NCBI GenBank assembly: GCA_965222215.1
Contig: OZ244931.1
Coordinates: 3,782,001 to 3,846,000, forward strand
DNA: 64,000 bases
Source: JABJAG01 sp965222215
GTDB lineage: Bacteria; Pseudomonadota; Alphaproteobacteria; UBA6615
Direction of reading: 5' to 3'
Positions 9,005 through 17,510 of this stretch are shown piece by piece. The translations under genes were made by a program, and so were the position numbers. Numbering within the stretch: position 1 is the first letter of the stretch; each line of letters starts with the position of its first letter. The notes under the pieces were generated by a model. It was not told the DNA's origin and searched no databases. It saw only the letters and a list, made by a program, of their open reading frames with translations.

Positions 9005-10372
9005 CTAGCCCACCGGGGCGTCCGCATCGACCGCAACAAGATCGACAAACGCGTCCACCCCCTCGACCTTCCGGCCAAGGCGGCGGTCGTACCGGTGCCG
9101 CCCGGCGAAACCCTGTGCCCGGGCGAGGTCCCAGATATCCACGGAAACAATCGCGCGCGCGCCCTCGTTTTTCGTGTGCTTCTCCAGCTTGGCGGCAAGA
9201 TTCACGGTGCCGCCGATCACGGTATATTCGAGCCGGCCCTCGTCGCCCACCGCGGCAAAAATAAGGTTGCCCGAGGCAGCCGCCGCGTTGACCGTCAGCG
9301 CGGGTTCGCCGCGCCGCCGCCGCTCCCTGTTCCACTTGTCGATCGCATCGATCGTTTCCTCGATGGTGTGCAGAGCGTCGCAGGCATAGGAACGGTTGGG
9401 CGAGACCGCGCCGAACGTCGCCATGACGCCATCCCCGAGAAACTTGTCGATCACCCCGTTGTTGCGCTGAACGATGGGCACGAGGCGTGACTGATACTCG
9501 GACAGGAGCCGGACCAGCCCGGCGGTGTCGAGATGATCGGCCATGGACGTGAAACCGCGAATGTCGAAGAACACGACCGCCGCGTCACGATGCTGGCCCT
9601 CGCCCGGCCGGAGCTCATCGGCGCTGTCGGTGATCCGGTCCGCGACGTAGGTGTCGAAAAACCGCGACAGGTCGCGCTTGGCCGCCCCCTCGGACACCGC
9701 CGTAAACAGGGTGCGCCGGGCTCGCACAACGGCGGCGGCGAGAATCGCGGTCACGAGGGCGATGGTGATGAGCTTGTCGAATTCCGCGCCGAGCAGGATT
9801 GTGTTGCCCGTCATGTACTCGACATAGTCGCGGGTGACCGTCATCTCCCCGGTCTCGAACGCGGCCGCGTAGAGCACCAGCAGCGCCCACCCGGCGACCG
9901 CCGTGGCGCCCGCCAGCACCACGTACCGGGCATCGAAGCGCAGCGCGCGCAATGCGATGAAAATGAACACATACAGAAGCGTCGGTGCTTTCAGATAGAA
10001 GGACGGCGGCTGCTGATAGGTCCGGTGGAAACTCCAGATCAGCACCATCAGGAGCGCCATGTCGGCGACGACCGACAGGGTCAGGAACCAGCCCGGCAAC
10101 CGGTGGCGACGGCTCGCCGCCAGGCGCACGAGCGAGAACGCGAGGTATCCGCCCAGCGCCCAGGGCGTCAGTTCGAATGCAATGTCGCCCTCGAACGGCC
10201 GCGGCGAAATCAGGAACAGCCCGCCGAACAGCAAGACGATCGCGATCTGTACCCAGGAGATGATCTGTTCGGAGCGGTCCTGCTGGCGTGCAATTTCCTC
10301 GTGCACGCGTCCCGGCAACGCGGACCGGTCTTCGCCGCGCATTCGCGCGCTGATATTGCCCAGCGAGACCAT
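9005..10372 (-). CDS. Membrane-bound class III adenylate/guanylate cyclase
   Basis: 455 residues. Residues about 40-230 hold some six hydrophobic segments, and the C-terminal 210 residues form a class III nucleotidyl cyclase domain. The first metal aspartate is in VVFFDIRGFTSMAD and the second in DKFLGDGVMATFG. The later block reads VIGGTVNLAAKLE, where most active members have VIGD and often an Arg where Lys stands here. It should make cAMP or cGMP from NTP at the inner membrane, but the Asp-to-Gly change puts activity or base specificity in doubt. The MBL-fold hydrolase gene lies 130 bases upstream on the same strand. Confidence 0.85.
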   Translation of the reverse strand: MVSLGNISARMRGEDRSALPGRVHEEIARQQDRSEQIISWVQIAIVLLFGGLFLISPRPFEGDIAFELTPWALGGYLAFSLVRLAASRRHRLPGWFLTLSVVADMALLMVLIWSFHRTYQQPPSFYLKAPTLLYVFIFIALRALRFDARYVVLAGATAVAGWALLVLYAAAFETGEMTVTRDYVEYMTGNTILLGAEFDKLITIALVTAILAAAVVRARRTLFTAVSEGAAKRDLSRFFDTYVADRITDSADELRPGEGQHRDAAVVFFDIRGFTSMADHLDTAGLVRLLSEYQSRLVPIVQRNNGVIDKFLGDGVMATFGAVSPNRSYACDALHTIEETIDAIDKWNRERRRRGEPALTVNAAAASGNLIFAAVGDEGRLEYTVIGGTVNLAAKLEKHTKNEGARAIVSVDIWDLARAQGFAGRHRYDRRLGRKVEGVDAFVDLVAVDADAPVG

Positions 10373-10502
10373 GACCGTTATCCAGCTCCGTGCAGGCTCC
10401 GGCAGGGCCGAAGATACTGATGGGGATATAGGTTCGGAAAAGCGCGATCCGCTTCAAAGCGGTGTGATCGCCCCGTGTTCGGGAACGCCCGCGCGAAGAA
10501 GA

Positions 10503-11339
10503 TCAGACTTCGAGGACCAGGCCCTCGCGCGCCACGACGGTATGTTCGAAGCGATCCTTCGCTTCCTCCTCGATCCGGGACATGATCGCATCCGTGTGGG
10601 TCGGCTCGTGATGGAAGGGCACGTAGGTCTTGACCCCGGCCTCTTTCGCCAGCTTCGCGCCTTCCTGCCAGGTGGAGTGGCCCCACCCGCGATGGGCCGG
10701 GTACTCGTCGTCGGTGTAGGTCGTGTCGTAGATGAAGACGTCCGTCCCCTCGATCAGGGCCAGGATGTTTTCGTCCAGCGTGCCTTCGACATGTTCGGTA
10801 TCGGTCACATAGCAGATCGAGCCTTTGCCGTACTCGATCCGGTAGGCCGTCGCACCGTTCGGGTGGTTCAACGGACAGGTCTTCACGGCGGCGCCGCAGC
10901 CGAGCTCGAACGATTCACCCGCCCTGAAGTCGTTGAACGTCTTGTCCGACGCCATCACGCCCATCGGCACCGGAAACAGCGGCGCGGTCATCATGCCGCA
11001 CAGGACGTTCTCAAGCCCTCCGTCCTTGGGTTCGAGATGCCCCGCCCACATGCGCAGCGTATTGCCCGGCGCATAGGCCGGCCCGAAAAAGGGCAGGCCG
11101 ACCACATGGTCGAAATGGGTATGGCTGAGAAGTATGTCCGCATCGACCGGGGCGCCGGGCGTAAAAGACATACCGAGCGGCATAATCCCGGACCCGGCGT
11201 CCAGAATGACCCGCTCACTGCCGCACGTCACTTCCACGCAGGATGTATTGCCGCCATACAGCACGGTGGCCGGCCCCGGGCACGCGATCGATCCGCGCAC
11301 CCCCCAGAAACGCACCGAAACGTTGTCGGATGCCGTCAT
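10503..11339 (-). CDS. MBL-fold metallo-hydrolase
   Basis: 278 residues. It begins VSVRFWGVRGSIACPG, a start typical of the PhnP/ribonuclease Z-like branch of beta-lactamase-fold hydrolases. The metal motif is SHTHFDHVVGLPFF (HxHxDH), with further ligands in CPLNHPNG, VTDTEH and FHHEPTHTD. The pattern is close to the class II cyclic-nucleotide phosphodiesterase signature, with Phe in place of Leu. The ATG at 11339 is chosen because family similarity begins there; the longer open frame adds a basic, cysteine-rich segment without similarity. It lies on the same strand as the cyclase gene downstream, so an action on cyclic nucleotides is possible but unproven. Confidence 0.8.
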   Translation of the reverse strand: MTASDNVSVRFWGVRGSIACPGPATVLYGGNTSCVEVTCGSERVILDAGSGIMPLGMSFTPGAPVDADILLSHTHFDHVVGLPFFGPAYAPGNTLRMWAGHLEPKDGGLENVLCGMMTAPLFPVPMGVMASDKTFNDFRAGESFELGCGAAVKTCPLNHPNGATAYRIEYGKGSICYVTDTEHVEGTLDENILALIEGTDVFIYDTTYTDDEYPAHRGWGHSTWQEGAKLAKEAGVKTYVPFHHEPTHTDAIMSRIEEEAKDRFEHTVVAREGLVLEV

Positions 11340-11575
11340 GCGCCGACGCCGGAACAGCCGTCGGGCGCAGCAGGGAACCGCGCGGAAACACGGTAGTATG
11401 GCACGCAGGCGATCATCACGGCGGAGTGTGCATGAACCGCTTCCAATGCGAAAGTACCGTTTCGATATAGCCGTGCGCGCAATCCGGCCCCGTGCGCAGG
11501 GCCGGGCGGTCTTGCCGCCGCACCGACGGCACGACATGATCGCCGCGCCTTTCCTCCTTTCCGGCCTGACCCGTC

Positions 11576-12820
11576 ATGTCAAATCCAGATACCCGCACGA
11601 CCGACACCAACTGGACCGGCGTGTCCTACGGGGTCGTCCTCGGCTTCGTCGCCGCGTATTTCCAGTTCAAGGTGCCGCCCGTCCTGCCGGTGATGATCGA
11701 ACTCTACGGCTACGAGAAGTTCGTGGGCGGGGGCCTGATGTCGATCTTCGCCGCCTCCGGCATGCTGATCAGTGTAAGGGTCGGCCGGGGCATCCGGCGG
11801 GACGGCGCGGTCCGCTATCTCGCCGCGGCGTTTGTGCTGATGCTCGGCGGTACGGCGCTGGGTCTTGCTTTCCCCGAGAACGCAAGCGTGATGCTGGCGT
11901 CACGCGCGGTCGAGGGGTTGGGGGCGGCCGTGCTTGCCGTGTGCATGCCGGCCTTCGCCAACATGAGCGCGGGTCCGAAACATCTGCCTATTGTCATCGC
12001 GGCGCAGGCGACCTGGATTCCCGTCGGGCAACTCGTCGCAAACCTTGTCGCCCAGCCTGCGGTTGCAGAAGCGCTGTGGCAGCCGGTCTGGTGGTTCGGC
12101 GCCGCCGCGACCGTCGGGATCGCGATCTGGACGTGGCGGATTGCTGCGGGCAACAGGGTGCCCGGGGTGGCGCACCGCCCGGCGGCCGGCGAGGAAACGA
12201 AATCGAAAGACGGCGGCGAAGATGTCGCCGTCACACCGGCGGAAACGCGCGCGCTCTGGTTGGCGGCGATCCTGTTCTTCCTCTGGCAGGCCCAGTTCAC
12301 GGGGTATTTCTCGTGGTTCAACGTCTACCTGGTGGAGGTCTTCGCCTACGAGGCGGACGCCGCCGTGGCGGTCAACCAGATCCCGGTCGTCGTACTGCTG
12401 ATCTTCGCGCTCGTCGGCGGCGTGGTTCTGAAAACAGGCCTGGGCGTTATCCGGCTCCTGACCATCGCGCTCGGCCTCCAGACGCTCGGCTGGGTCCTGA
12501 TCCCCTTCGCGGACAATATTGCGATCGGCCTTGCGAGCCTCGTTGTCTGGGGTATTGCCGCGGGTCTGACCCCGACATCTTTGTGGGCGCTGCCGTCGAC
12601 ATTGCTGGGGGGCCACCGGGCCGGAACGGATGCCTTCGCCGTTGTCCTGACGGGCCGTTACCTGGGGATCATCGCGGGGCCGATGATCGCGTCGGGCGTG
12701 TTTTTCCTGACCGGATCATGGGACACCGCACCGATCGTGTTCGCCGGGATCGCCGTGGCGACCATTCTCGGGACCTGGCTCTTCGGTATCCAGATGGCCC
12801 GCCTCCGCGCGGACCGCTGA
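11576..12820 (+). CDS. Major facilitator superfamily transporter
   Basis: 414 residues with twelve predicted membrane segments in two halves separated by a charged cytoplasmic loop at about residues 195-225 (GEETKSKDGGED). VGRGIRRDG in the loop after helix 2 fits the conserved MFS loop position. The overall pattern resembles CynX/NimT-type carriers, although the substrate cannot be read from the sequence. It is divergent from the MBL hydrolase gene and ends 5 bases from the convergent response regulator gene. The 236 bases between it and the hydrolase gene should hold both promoters; no convincing hexamers were seen there. Confidence 0.8.
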   Translation: MSNPDTRTTDTNWTGVSYGVVLGFVAAYFQFKVPPVLPVMIELYGYEKFVGGGLMSIFAASGMLISVRVGRGIRRDGAVRYLAAAFVLMLGGTALGLAFPENASVMLASRAVEGLGAAVLAVCMPAFANMSAGPKHLPIVIAAQATWIPVGQLVANLVAQPAVAEALWQPVWWFGAAATVGIAIWTWRIAAGNRVPGVAHRPAAGEETKSKDGGEDVAVTPAETRALWLAAILFFLWQAQFTGYFSWFNVYLVEVFAYEADAAVAVNQIPVVVLLIFALVGGVVLKTGLGVIRLLTIALGLQTLGWVLIPFADNIAIGLASLVVWGIAAGLTPTSLWALPSTLLGGHRAGTDAFAVVLTGRYLGIIAGPMIASGVFFLTGSWDTAPIVFAGIAVATILGTWLFGIQMARLRADR

Positions 12821-12825
12821 CCCCG

Positions 12826-13551
12826 TCAGGGGACCAGCTTGTACCCGCCGGGTTCCGTCACGAGAATCCGCGCATTCGATGGATCGGCCTCGATTTTCTG
12901 GCGCAACCGGTACACATGGGTCTCGAGCGTGTGCGTGGTGACGCCCGCGTTGTAGCCCCAGACCTCGCCGAGAAGCGTGTCGCGGCTGACGACCTTGTCC
13001 CCCGCCCGGTAGAGATATTTGAGGATCGCCGTTTCCTTTTCGGTCAGGCGGACCTTCTTTTCCTCGCCGTCGACCAGGATTTTTTGCGCCGGCTGGAACG
13101 TGTATGGACCGATCGTGAAGACCGCGTCTTCGCTTTGCTCGTGCTGGCGCAGTTGCGCACGCAGGCGGGCAAGCAGGACATTCAGGCGGAACGGCTTGGC
13201 GATATAGTCGTTGGCGCCGGCATCGAGCCCGAGGATCTGGTCGGCGTCGGTGTCGTGGCCGGTCAACATGATGATCGGGGATTTGACGCCGTTGCGGCGC
13301 ATCAGCCGGCAGACCTCGCGGCCGTCCATGTCGGGAAGGCCGACATCGAGCAGGATCGCGTCGAAATACTCGTCCTTGGTGATTTCCAGGGCGCCGGCCG
13401 CGCTGTCGGCTTCGGCGGTGACAAATTCCTCGTGCAAGCGCAATTGCTCGGACAGCGAATCCCGGAGCGCGTCGTCGTCATCGACGAGTAGGATTTTTTT
13501 CCCCGTGGTCGTTTTTGTTTCAACAACGCTCATGGCAGCAAGTCCCGTCAT
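12826..13551 (-). CDS. OmpR/PhoB-family response regulator (orphan)
   Basis: 241 residues. The receiver domain has the acidic pocket in LLVDDDDAL, the phospho-acceptor Asp at about residue 69 in LLDVGLPDMDG, and the conserved Lys in YIAKPF. The C-terminal winged helix includes LTEKETAILKYLYRAG and HTLETHVYRLRQKIE. The start at 13551 is preferred because GAGGAG lies six bases upstream; an adjacent ATG at 13554 and one at 13533 are alternatives. No histidine kinase gene is adjacent, so the partner kinase must lie elsewhere. It should act as a DNA-binding transcription regulator. It stands upstream of no recognisable target in this window. Confidence 0.88.
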   Translation of the reverse strand: MTGLAAMSVVETKTTTGKKILLVDDDDALRDSLSEQLRLHEEFVTAEADSAAGALEITKDEYFDAILLDVGLPDMDGREVCRLMRRNGVKSPIIMLTGHDTDADQILGLDAGANDYIAKPFRLNVLLARLRAQLRQHEQSEDAVFTIGPYTFQPAQKILVDGEEKKVRLTEKETAILKYLYRAGDKVVSRDTLLGEVWGYNAGVTTHTLETHVYRLRQKIEADPSNARILVTEPGGYKLVP

Positions 13552-13561
13552 CATCGTCTCC

Positions 13562-13846
13562 TCAGGCGCTTACCTGAACGCCGCGCCCAAACGCGACATG
13601 ATCGCGAATGTTCTCGGCCGCAGACTTGGGGTCCGGATAGTACCACGCAGCATCGTGGTTTTCCTGCCCGTCGGCGTTCAGCGTGTAGTAGCGCGCGATG
13701 CCCTTCCAGGGGCAGCCCGTCGTGGTGTCGCTTTCGGAGAAATACTCCCGGTTCAGGGAATCCGGCGGGAAATAGATGTTTCCCTCGACGGTCTCGTAAG
13801 TGTCGCTCTGCGCGAGAACGATGTCGTTCCAAACGGCCTTGGCCAT
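13562..13846 (-). CDS. DUF427 domain-containing protein
   Basis: 94 residues. The segments DTYETVEGNIYFPPDS and TGCPWKGIARYY, with AWYYPDPKSAAENI near the end, are typical of the small DUF427 beta-barrel family of unknown function. A good ribosome binding site (GGAGG) stands six bases before the ATG at 13846. It ends 10 bases before the response regulator start and may be cotranscribed with it. The biochemical role of the family is not established. Confidence 0.82.
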   Translation of the reverse strand: MAKAVWNDIVLAQSDTYETVEGNIYFPPDSLNREYFSESDTTTGCPWKGIARYYTLNADGQENHDAAWYYPDPKSAAENIRDHVAFGRGVQVSA

Positions 13847-14047
13847 GGGTGCCCTCCTGTCCTCCCGCCTAATTGGCGATCCCGGGCGCCAAAACAAGAC
13901 CGGAGCCCCCCCTGAACCACGCTCACATGCGATCACGTTCCGGCGAGCGCAATTCGTCGCGTCTTTCCGTTCTTGGCGTCGCGTGTATTGCCGGTGTGTC
14001 GCGGTTGGCGCATATTCCGGGTCTCGAAACCCTCGTCCATAGCGGCC

Positions 14048-15172
14048 ATGAACCCCATTCCGAAAACCCTGCTCAGGGTCGAACGCGCCATCGGCGACCT
14101 GCGCCGCGGCGCCATGATCGTTCTCGTGGCGCACGACAACGCGCTCCTGGTCATTCCGGCCGAAGGCGCGACCCAGGCGGATCTGGCGCGGATCGCCGCG
14201 CTTTCGAAGGAAACGCCGGCGCTCCTGCTAACGGCGCGGCGCGCCTCGATCCTCGGGCTGACCGACCATCCTGAAGGCGTCGTTCGCCTGTCGTTATCCG
14301 GCGGCGTCAAAGCGGAGACCGTGCGCACGATGGCGGATCCGGCAAGCCCGCAAACCGGCACGGCACCGCTGGCAGTCGCGATCTCCCACATCGATCCGGA
14401 TTCGAGCCCGGGCTTCGCCGAAACGGGCGCGATCGAACTCCTCAAACTTGCGAGCCTGCTGCCCGCCGCCATCGTGGCCCCGGTTCCGAAGGAGCGAATG
14501 GACTATCTGCCCTCCTGGGCGGACAGCGAATCCCTGATGACGACGGAACTCGACGATGTCCGGAACTACCAGGACATCGAGGCCCGAACCTTGCTCAAGG
14601 TCGGCGCGGCGCGCGTGCCGCTGGATATCGAGGAAGATGTTGAAATCGTTGCCTTTCGGCCGAGTGACGGGGGCCGCGAGCATCTCGCGATCGTGCTCGG
14701 GACACCGGATACCGGGAAAGCGGTTCTGACGCGGCTGCATTCCGAATGCTTCACGGGCGACCTTCTCGGCAGCCTGCGCTGCGATTGCGGCGACCAGTTG
14801 CGCGGTGCGATCGCCGAAATCAGCACCCAGGGCGGCGGCATCCTTCTTTATTTGGCGCAGGAAGGGCGGGGGATCGGGCTGGTGAACAAACTGCGCGCCT
14901 ATACCCTGCAGGACAAAGGCTTCGACACGATCGACGCAAACGAGCAGCTCGGGTTCGACGCCGACGAGAGGATTTACCGGCCCGCCGCCGAGATGCTTCG
15001 TCAGCTCGGCGTTTCGCAGGTGCGCCTGATGACCAACAATCCCGACAAAGTGGAGGCGCTGGAGAGTTCCGGCCTGGTCGTGAGCGAACGGGTATCCCAC
15101 AGTTTCCCGTCCAATACGCATAACGAGTTCTACCTTGCCACCAAGAAGAACAGGGCCGGCCATCTGTTCTAG
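14048..15172 (+). CDS. ribA: GTP cyclohydrolase II with degenerate DHBP-synthase-like N-terminal domain
   Basis: 374 residues. The C-terminal 200 residues are a GTP cyclohydrolase II: the zinc cysteines lie in SECFTGDLLGSLRCDCGDQL, followed by LAQEGRGIGL with the catalytic arginine, and MTNNPDKV. This enzyme opens GTP in the first step of riboflavin synthesis. The N-terminal 170 residues begin VERAIGDLRRGAMIVLVA, like RibB, but the acidic DDEDRENEGD active site motif is missing and the sequence passes straight to NALLVIPAEGAT. That domain is therefore probably not a working dihydroxybutanone phosphate synthase. The start is the first ATG compatible with the family. Confidence 0.88.
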   Translation: MNPIPKTLLRVERAIGDLRRGAMIVLVAHDNALLVIPAEGATQADLARIAALSKETPALLLTARRASILGLTDHPEGVVRLSLSGGVKAETVRTMADPASPQTGTAPLAVAISHIDPDSSPGFAETGAIELLKLASLLPAAIVAPVPKERMDYLPSWADSESLMTTELDDVRNYQDIEARTLLKVGAARVPLDIEEDVEIVAFRPSDGGREHLAIVLGTPDTGKAVLTRLHSECFTGDLLGSLRCDCGDQLRGAIAEISTQGGGILLYLAQEGRGIGLVNKLRAYTLQDKGFDTIDANEQLGFDADERIYRPAAEMLRQLGVSQVRLMTNNPDKVEALESSGLVVSERVSHSFPSNTHNEFYLATKKNRAGHLF

Positions 15173-15222
15173 GCACATGTGTCCCGAAGCCTGAAGAAAT
15201 TGCCCGCCGAACAGCTTCATGG

Positions 15223-15238
15223 TTAAGGTAGTGTTAAC
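15223..15238. promoter_or_regulatory. CtrA-type binding box TTAA-N7-TTAAC
   Basis: The sequence TTAAGGTAGTGTTAAC fits the full CtrA consensus of alphaproteobacteria (TTAA, seven bases, TTAAC) exactly. TTAA is uncommon in this GC-rich DNA. It lies 67 bases before the start of the uncharacterised gene at 15305, in an AT-rich stretch with no other gene, so it could control that gene. Whether CtrA exists and binds here is inference. Confidence 0.45.
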
Positions 15239-15304
15239 GGGCATACTTTTAAGTCGTTGTAATTAAAACAAGTAGTTCTCCGTAGTGCCTCTTTTCAGGG
15301 TGGC

Positions 15305-16162
15305 ATGCGCATTGCAAATCATGCTGCAGCCATGGCCATCACACCCACCATCGACGAGACAGGTTCGTCCCTCGTCTATCCCGATTCCGCGAGCAGCACG
15401 CCGTACACAGGCACGGCGGACGCCGGGAATTTTTTCGAGACGCTGCTCGACATCGTCAACCCGTTGCAGCACATCCCGCTGGTCTCCAACCTCTACCGGG
15501 ACCTGACGGGAGACGAGATCGAGCCGGCCGCGCGTATCGTCGGAGGCGCGGTTTTCGGCGGACCCGTGGGATTTGCTTCCGCAACGGCCAACGTCCTGCT
15601 CGAACAGGTCTCGGGCGACGACGCAATGGGACATGCGCTGGCCATGTTCTCCGACAGCGACGAGGCACTCCCGCTCGAGGCCAGCCGCCAGGCGGCCGAT
15701 ACGGGCCTGCAAACGGCCGAACGGCCCGCGCCCGCCTTGTCGGGCGAGGACATTGTCTGGAACGCGCCTCGGATTGTGCCCAGCTTCGCACGGTCTGAAT
15801 TCATCGCGGAAAATCAAACGGTTAAGACGCTCCCCGCAAGCCATACCGATGCCACTACCGGCGCCGAAAAACCTGCCACTACCATTGAATCCGACGCAGA
15901 AAGCCCAGAGCCGGTCCTTCTTGCAGCAACACCGCGCGAAACGACCGCCCCCGCCTGGATCCCCGATGCCCTCGAGGCCGCACAGCAGGCCGAAACCGCA
16001 CGCGAGACGGGAAACACCCCGCAACCCGCCGCGCCGCAGCCCTGGGTGGCCGGCGCGATGCTGGAGGCGCTTGAGAAATACGAGGCGCTGTCACGCGCGC
16101 GGGCCGACGACCGCGAGGAGGACGTGGCCGCCACGGAACAAAAGGCCCCTGACCGCTCCTAG
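15305..16162 (+). CDS. Uncharacterised protein with conserved-looking N-terminal domain
   Basis: 285 residues. Residues about 40-105 form an ordered segment (FFETLLDIVNPLQHIPLVSN followed by IVGGAVFGGPVGFASA) with a glycine-rich hydrophobic stretch that may contact a membrane. I believe similar segments occur in other alphaproteobacterial hypothetical proteins, but no function is known to me. The rest is long, Ala/Thr/Pro/Glu-rich and low in complexity, probably disordered, ending with a short helical stretch (GAMLEALEKYEAL) at about residues 248-262. There is no signal peptide. A CtrA-type box stands upstream, which would suit a cell-cycle or motility role (inference). An L,D-transpeptidase gene follows 52 bases later. 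Confidence 0.6.
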   Translation: MRIANHAAAMAITPTIDETGSSLVYPDSASSTPYTGTADAGNFFETLLDIVNPLQHIPLVSNLYRDLTGDEIEPAARIVGGAVFGGPVGFASATANVLLEQVSGDDAMGHALAMFSDSDEALPLEASRQAADTGLQTAERPAPALSGEDIVWNAPRIVPSFARSEFIAENQTVKTLPASHTDATTGAEKPATTIESDAESPEPVLLAATPRETTAPAWIPDALEAAQQAETARETGNTPQPAAPQPWVAGAMLEALEKYEALSRARADDREEDVAATEQKAPDRS

Positions 16163-16214
16163 TTTCGGCACCGGAATCTGGCGCCCGTTCGCCCAAATCC
16201 TTATAGATCGGGCC

Positions 16215-16742
16215 ATGAAGCTTCTTGTGACCCAGCAATCCGGCCACCGCGGGACCCTCGTCTATGACGGCGCAGCGGTGCCGTGTGCGCTCGGCCCGGG
16301 CGGCATACGGGCCGCCAAACAGGAAGGCGACGGCGTTACCCCGGCCGGCCGTTTCCCGTTGCGTGCCGTGCACTATCGTGCGGATCGCATCCCGCGGCCG
16401 GTTTCCGGTCTGCCTGTCTCGGAAATCGCCCGGCACGACGGATGGTGCGACGACCCCGCGGACCCGGCCTACAACAGGCCCGTAACTCTGCCCTACCCGG
16501 CCTCGGCGGAACATATGTGGCGCGACGACGCGGTCTACGACCTGCTGGTCGTGATCGGGCACAACGACGACCCGGTACGGCCCGGCGCCGGCAGCGCCAT
16601 CTTCATGCACCTCGTCAACACGGAATTCGGGCCGACCGGGGGCTGCGTCGCGCTCGAGTACGGCCCGCTGAAAGAAATCGTGGCGCGCCTCGGGCCCGGC
16701 GACACGATCGATATCGCCGGGACGGCCGGCGACGCCTCCTAG
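16215..16742 (+). CDS. L,D-transpeptidase catalytic domain protein (YkuD-like)
   Basis: 175 residues, little more than the catalytic domain. The active-site region is IFMHLVNTEFGPTGGCVAL, with His132 and the nucleophile Cys144, matching the H...S/TxGC pattern of the YkuD fold. GDGVTPAGRFPL near the N-terminus is also typical. Such enzymes cross-link peptidoglycan through L,D bonds or attach lipoproteins. No signal peptide is seen from the ATG at 16215, which is unusual for a periplasmic enzyme. The stop overlaps the stop of the convergent YggS gene by four bases. Confidence 0.8.
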   Translation: MKLLVTQQSGHRGTLVYDGAAVPCALGPGGIRAAKQEGDGVTPAGRFPLRAVHYRADRIPRPVSGLPVSEIARHDGWCDDPADPAYNRPVTLPYPASAEHMWRDDAVYDLLVVIGHNDDPVRPGAGSAIFMHLVNTEFGPTGGCVALEYGPLKEIVARLGPGDTIDIAGTAGDAS

Positions 16743-17419
16743 TCGCGCGGCGGCCGGGCCCCGAAGATCCCGGTTCCCACCCGCACGTGGGTCGCCCCCA
16801 ATTCCACGGCGGCCTCGAAATCGGCCGACATGCCCATGCTCAATGTCTCAAGCCCGTTTCGCGCCGCGATCCTGCCCAACAGCGCAAAATGCGGCGCCAC
16901 GGGCTGGTCGATGGGAGGAATGCACATCAGGCCCTCGACCGGCAGGTCCAGCGCGCGGCACTCGGCGACGAAGGCATCGGCATCGGCCGGCAGGATACCG
17001 GCCTTCTGCGGCTCCTCGCCGGTGTTGACCTGGATCAGGCAGCGCCGCGCCGCGCCGGCGGCGTCGAACGCCGCGGCAAGGCGCCGGGCGAGTTTCGGCC
17101 GGTCGACGGTCTGGATGACATCGAACAGCGCCACCGCATCCTTGACCTTGTTGGTCTGCAGCGGGCCGACCAGGTGCAGCTCAAGATCGTCGAACTGCTC
17201 CCGCCGGTCGGTCCAGTGCTCCCGGGCCTCCTGCACACGGTTCTCCCCGAAAACACGATGCCCGGCGGCAAGAGCCGCCGCGATACGCGCATCGGGCTGT
17301 ACCTTGCTGATCGCGACCAGCACGACGTCCTCGGCACGGCGGCCCGCACGCGCGGCCGCCTCGGCAATCGTGCCGTGAACCGCGTCCAGATTGGCGGAAA
17401 TTTCGGATTCCACGGTCAC
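16739..17419 (-). CDS. YggS/PROSC-family pyridoxal phosphate homeostasis protein
   Basis: 226 residues, the usual family size. The PLP-binding lysine is Lys39 in LVAISKVQP. The rest of the alanine racemase-like barrel is present: FGENRVQEA, LHLVGPLQTNKV, LIQVNTGEEPQKAG, and the phosphate loop LSMGMSADFEAAVELGAT. The family binds PLP and helps to balance free vitamin B6; no catalytic reaction is established. It is convergent with the L,D-transpeptidase gene and divergent from the JmjC gene 91 bases away. Confidence 0.92.
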   Translation of the reverse strand: MTVESEISANLDAVHGTIAEAAARAGRRAEDVVLVAISKVQPDARIAAALAAGHRVFGENRVQEAREHWTDRREQFDDLELHLVGPLQTNKVKDAVALFDVIQTVDRPKLARRLAAAFDAAGAARRCLIQVNTGEEPQKAGILPADADAFVAECRALDLPVEGLMCIPPIDQPVAPHFALLGRIAARNGLETLSMGMSADFEAAVELGATHVRVGTGIFGARPPRD

Positions 17420-17510
17420 TCAACCACCTTCCAGCGAGAATTGCCGACTTTCGTTGCGGGTGCGCGCGCGAAGAATGTTCGCGGCGCGGCAAACATATTA
17501 TAACGGGCGT

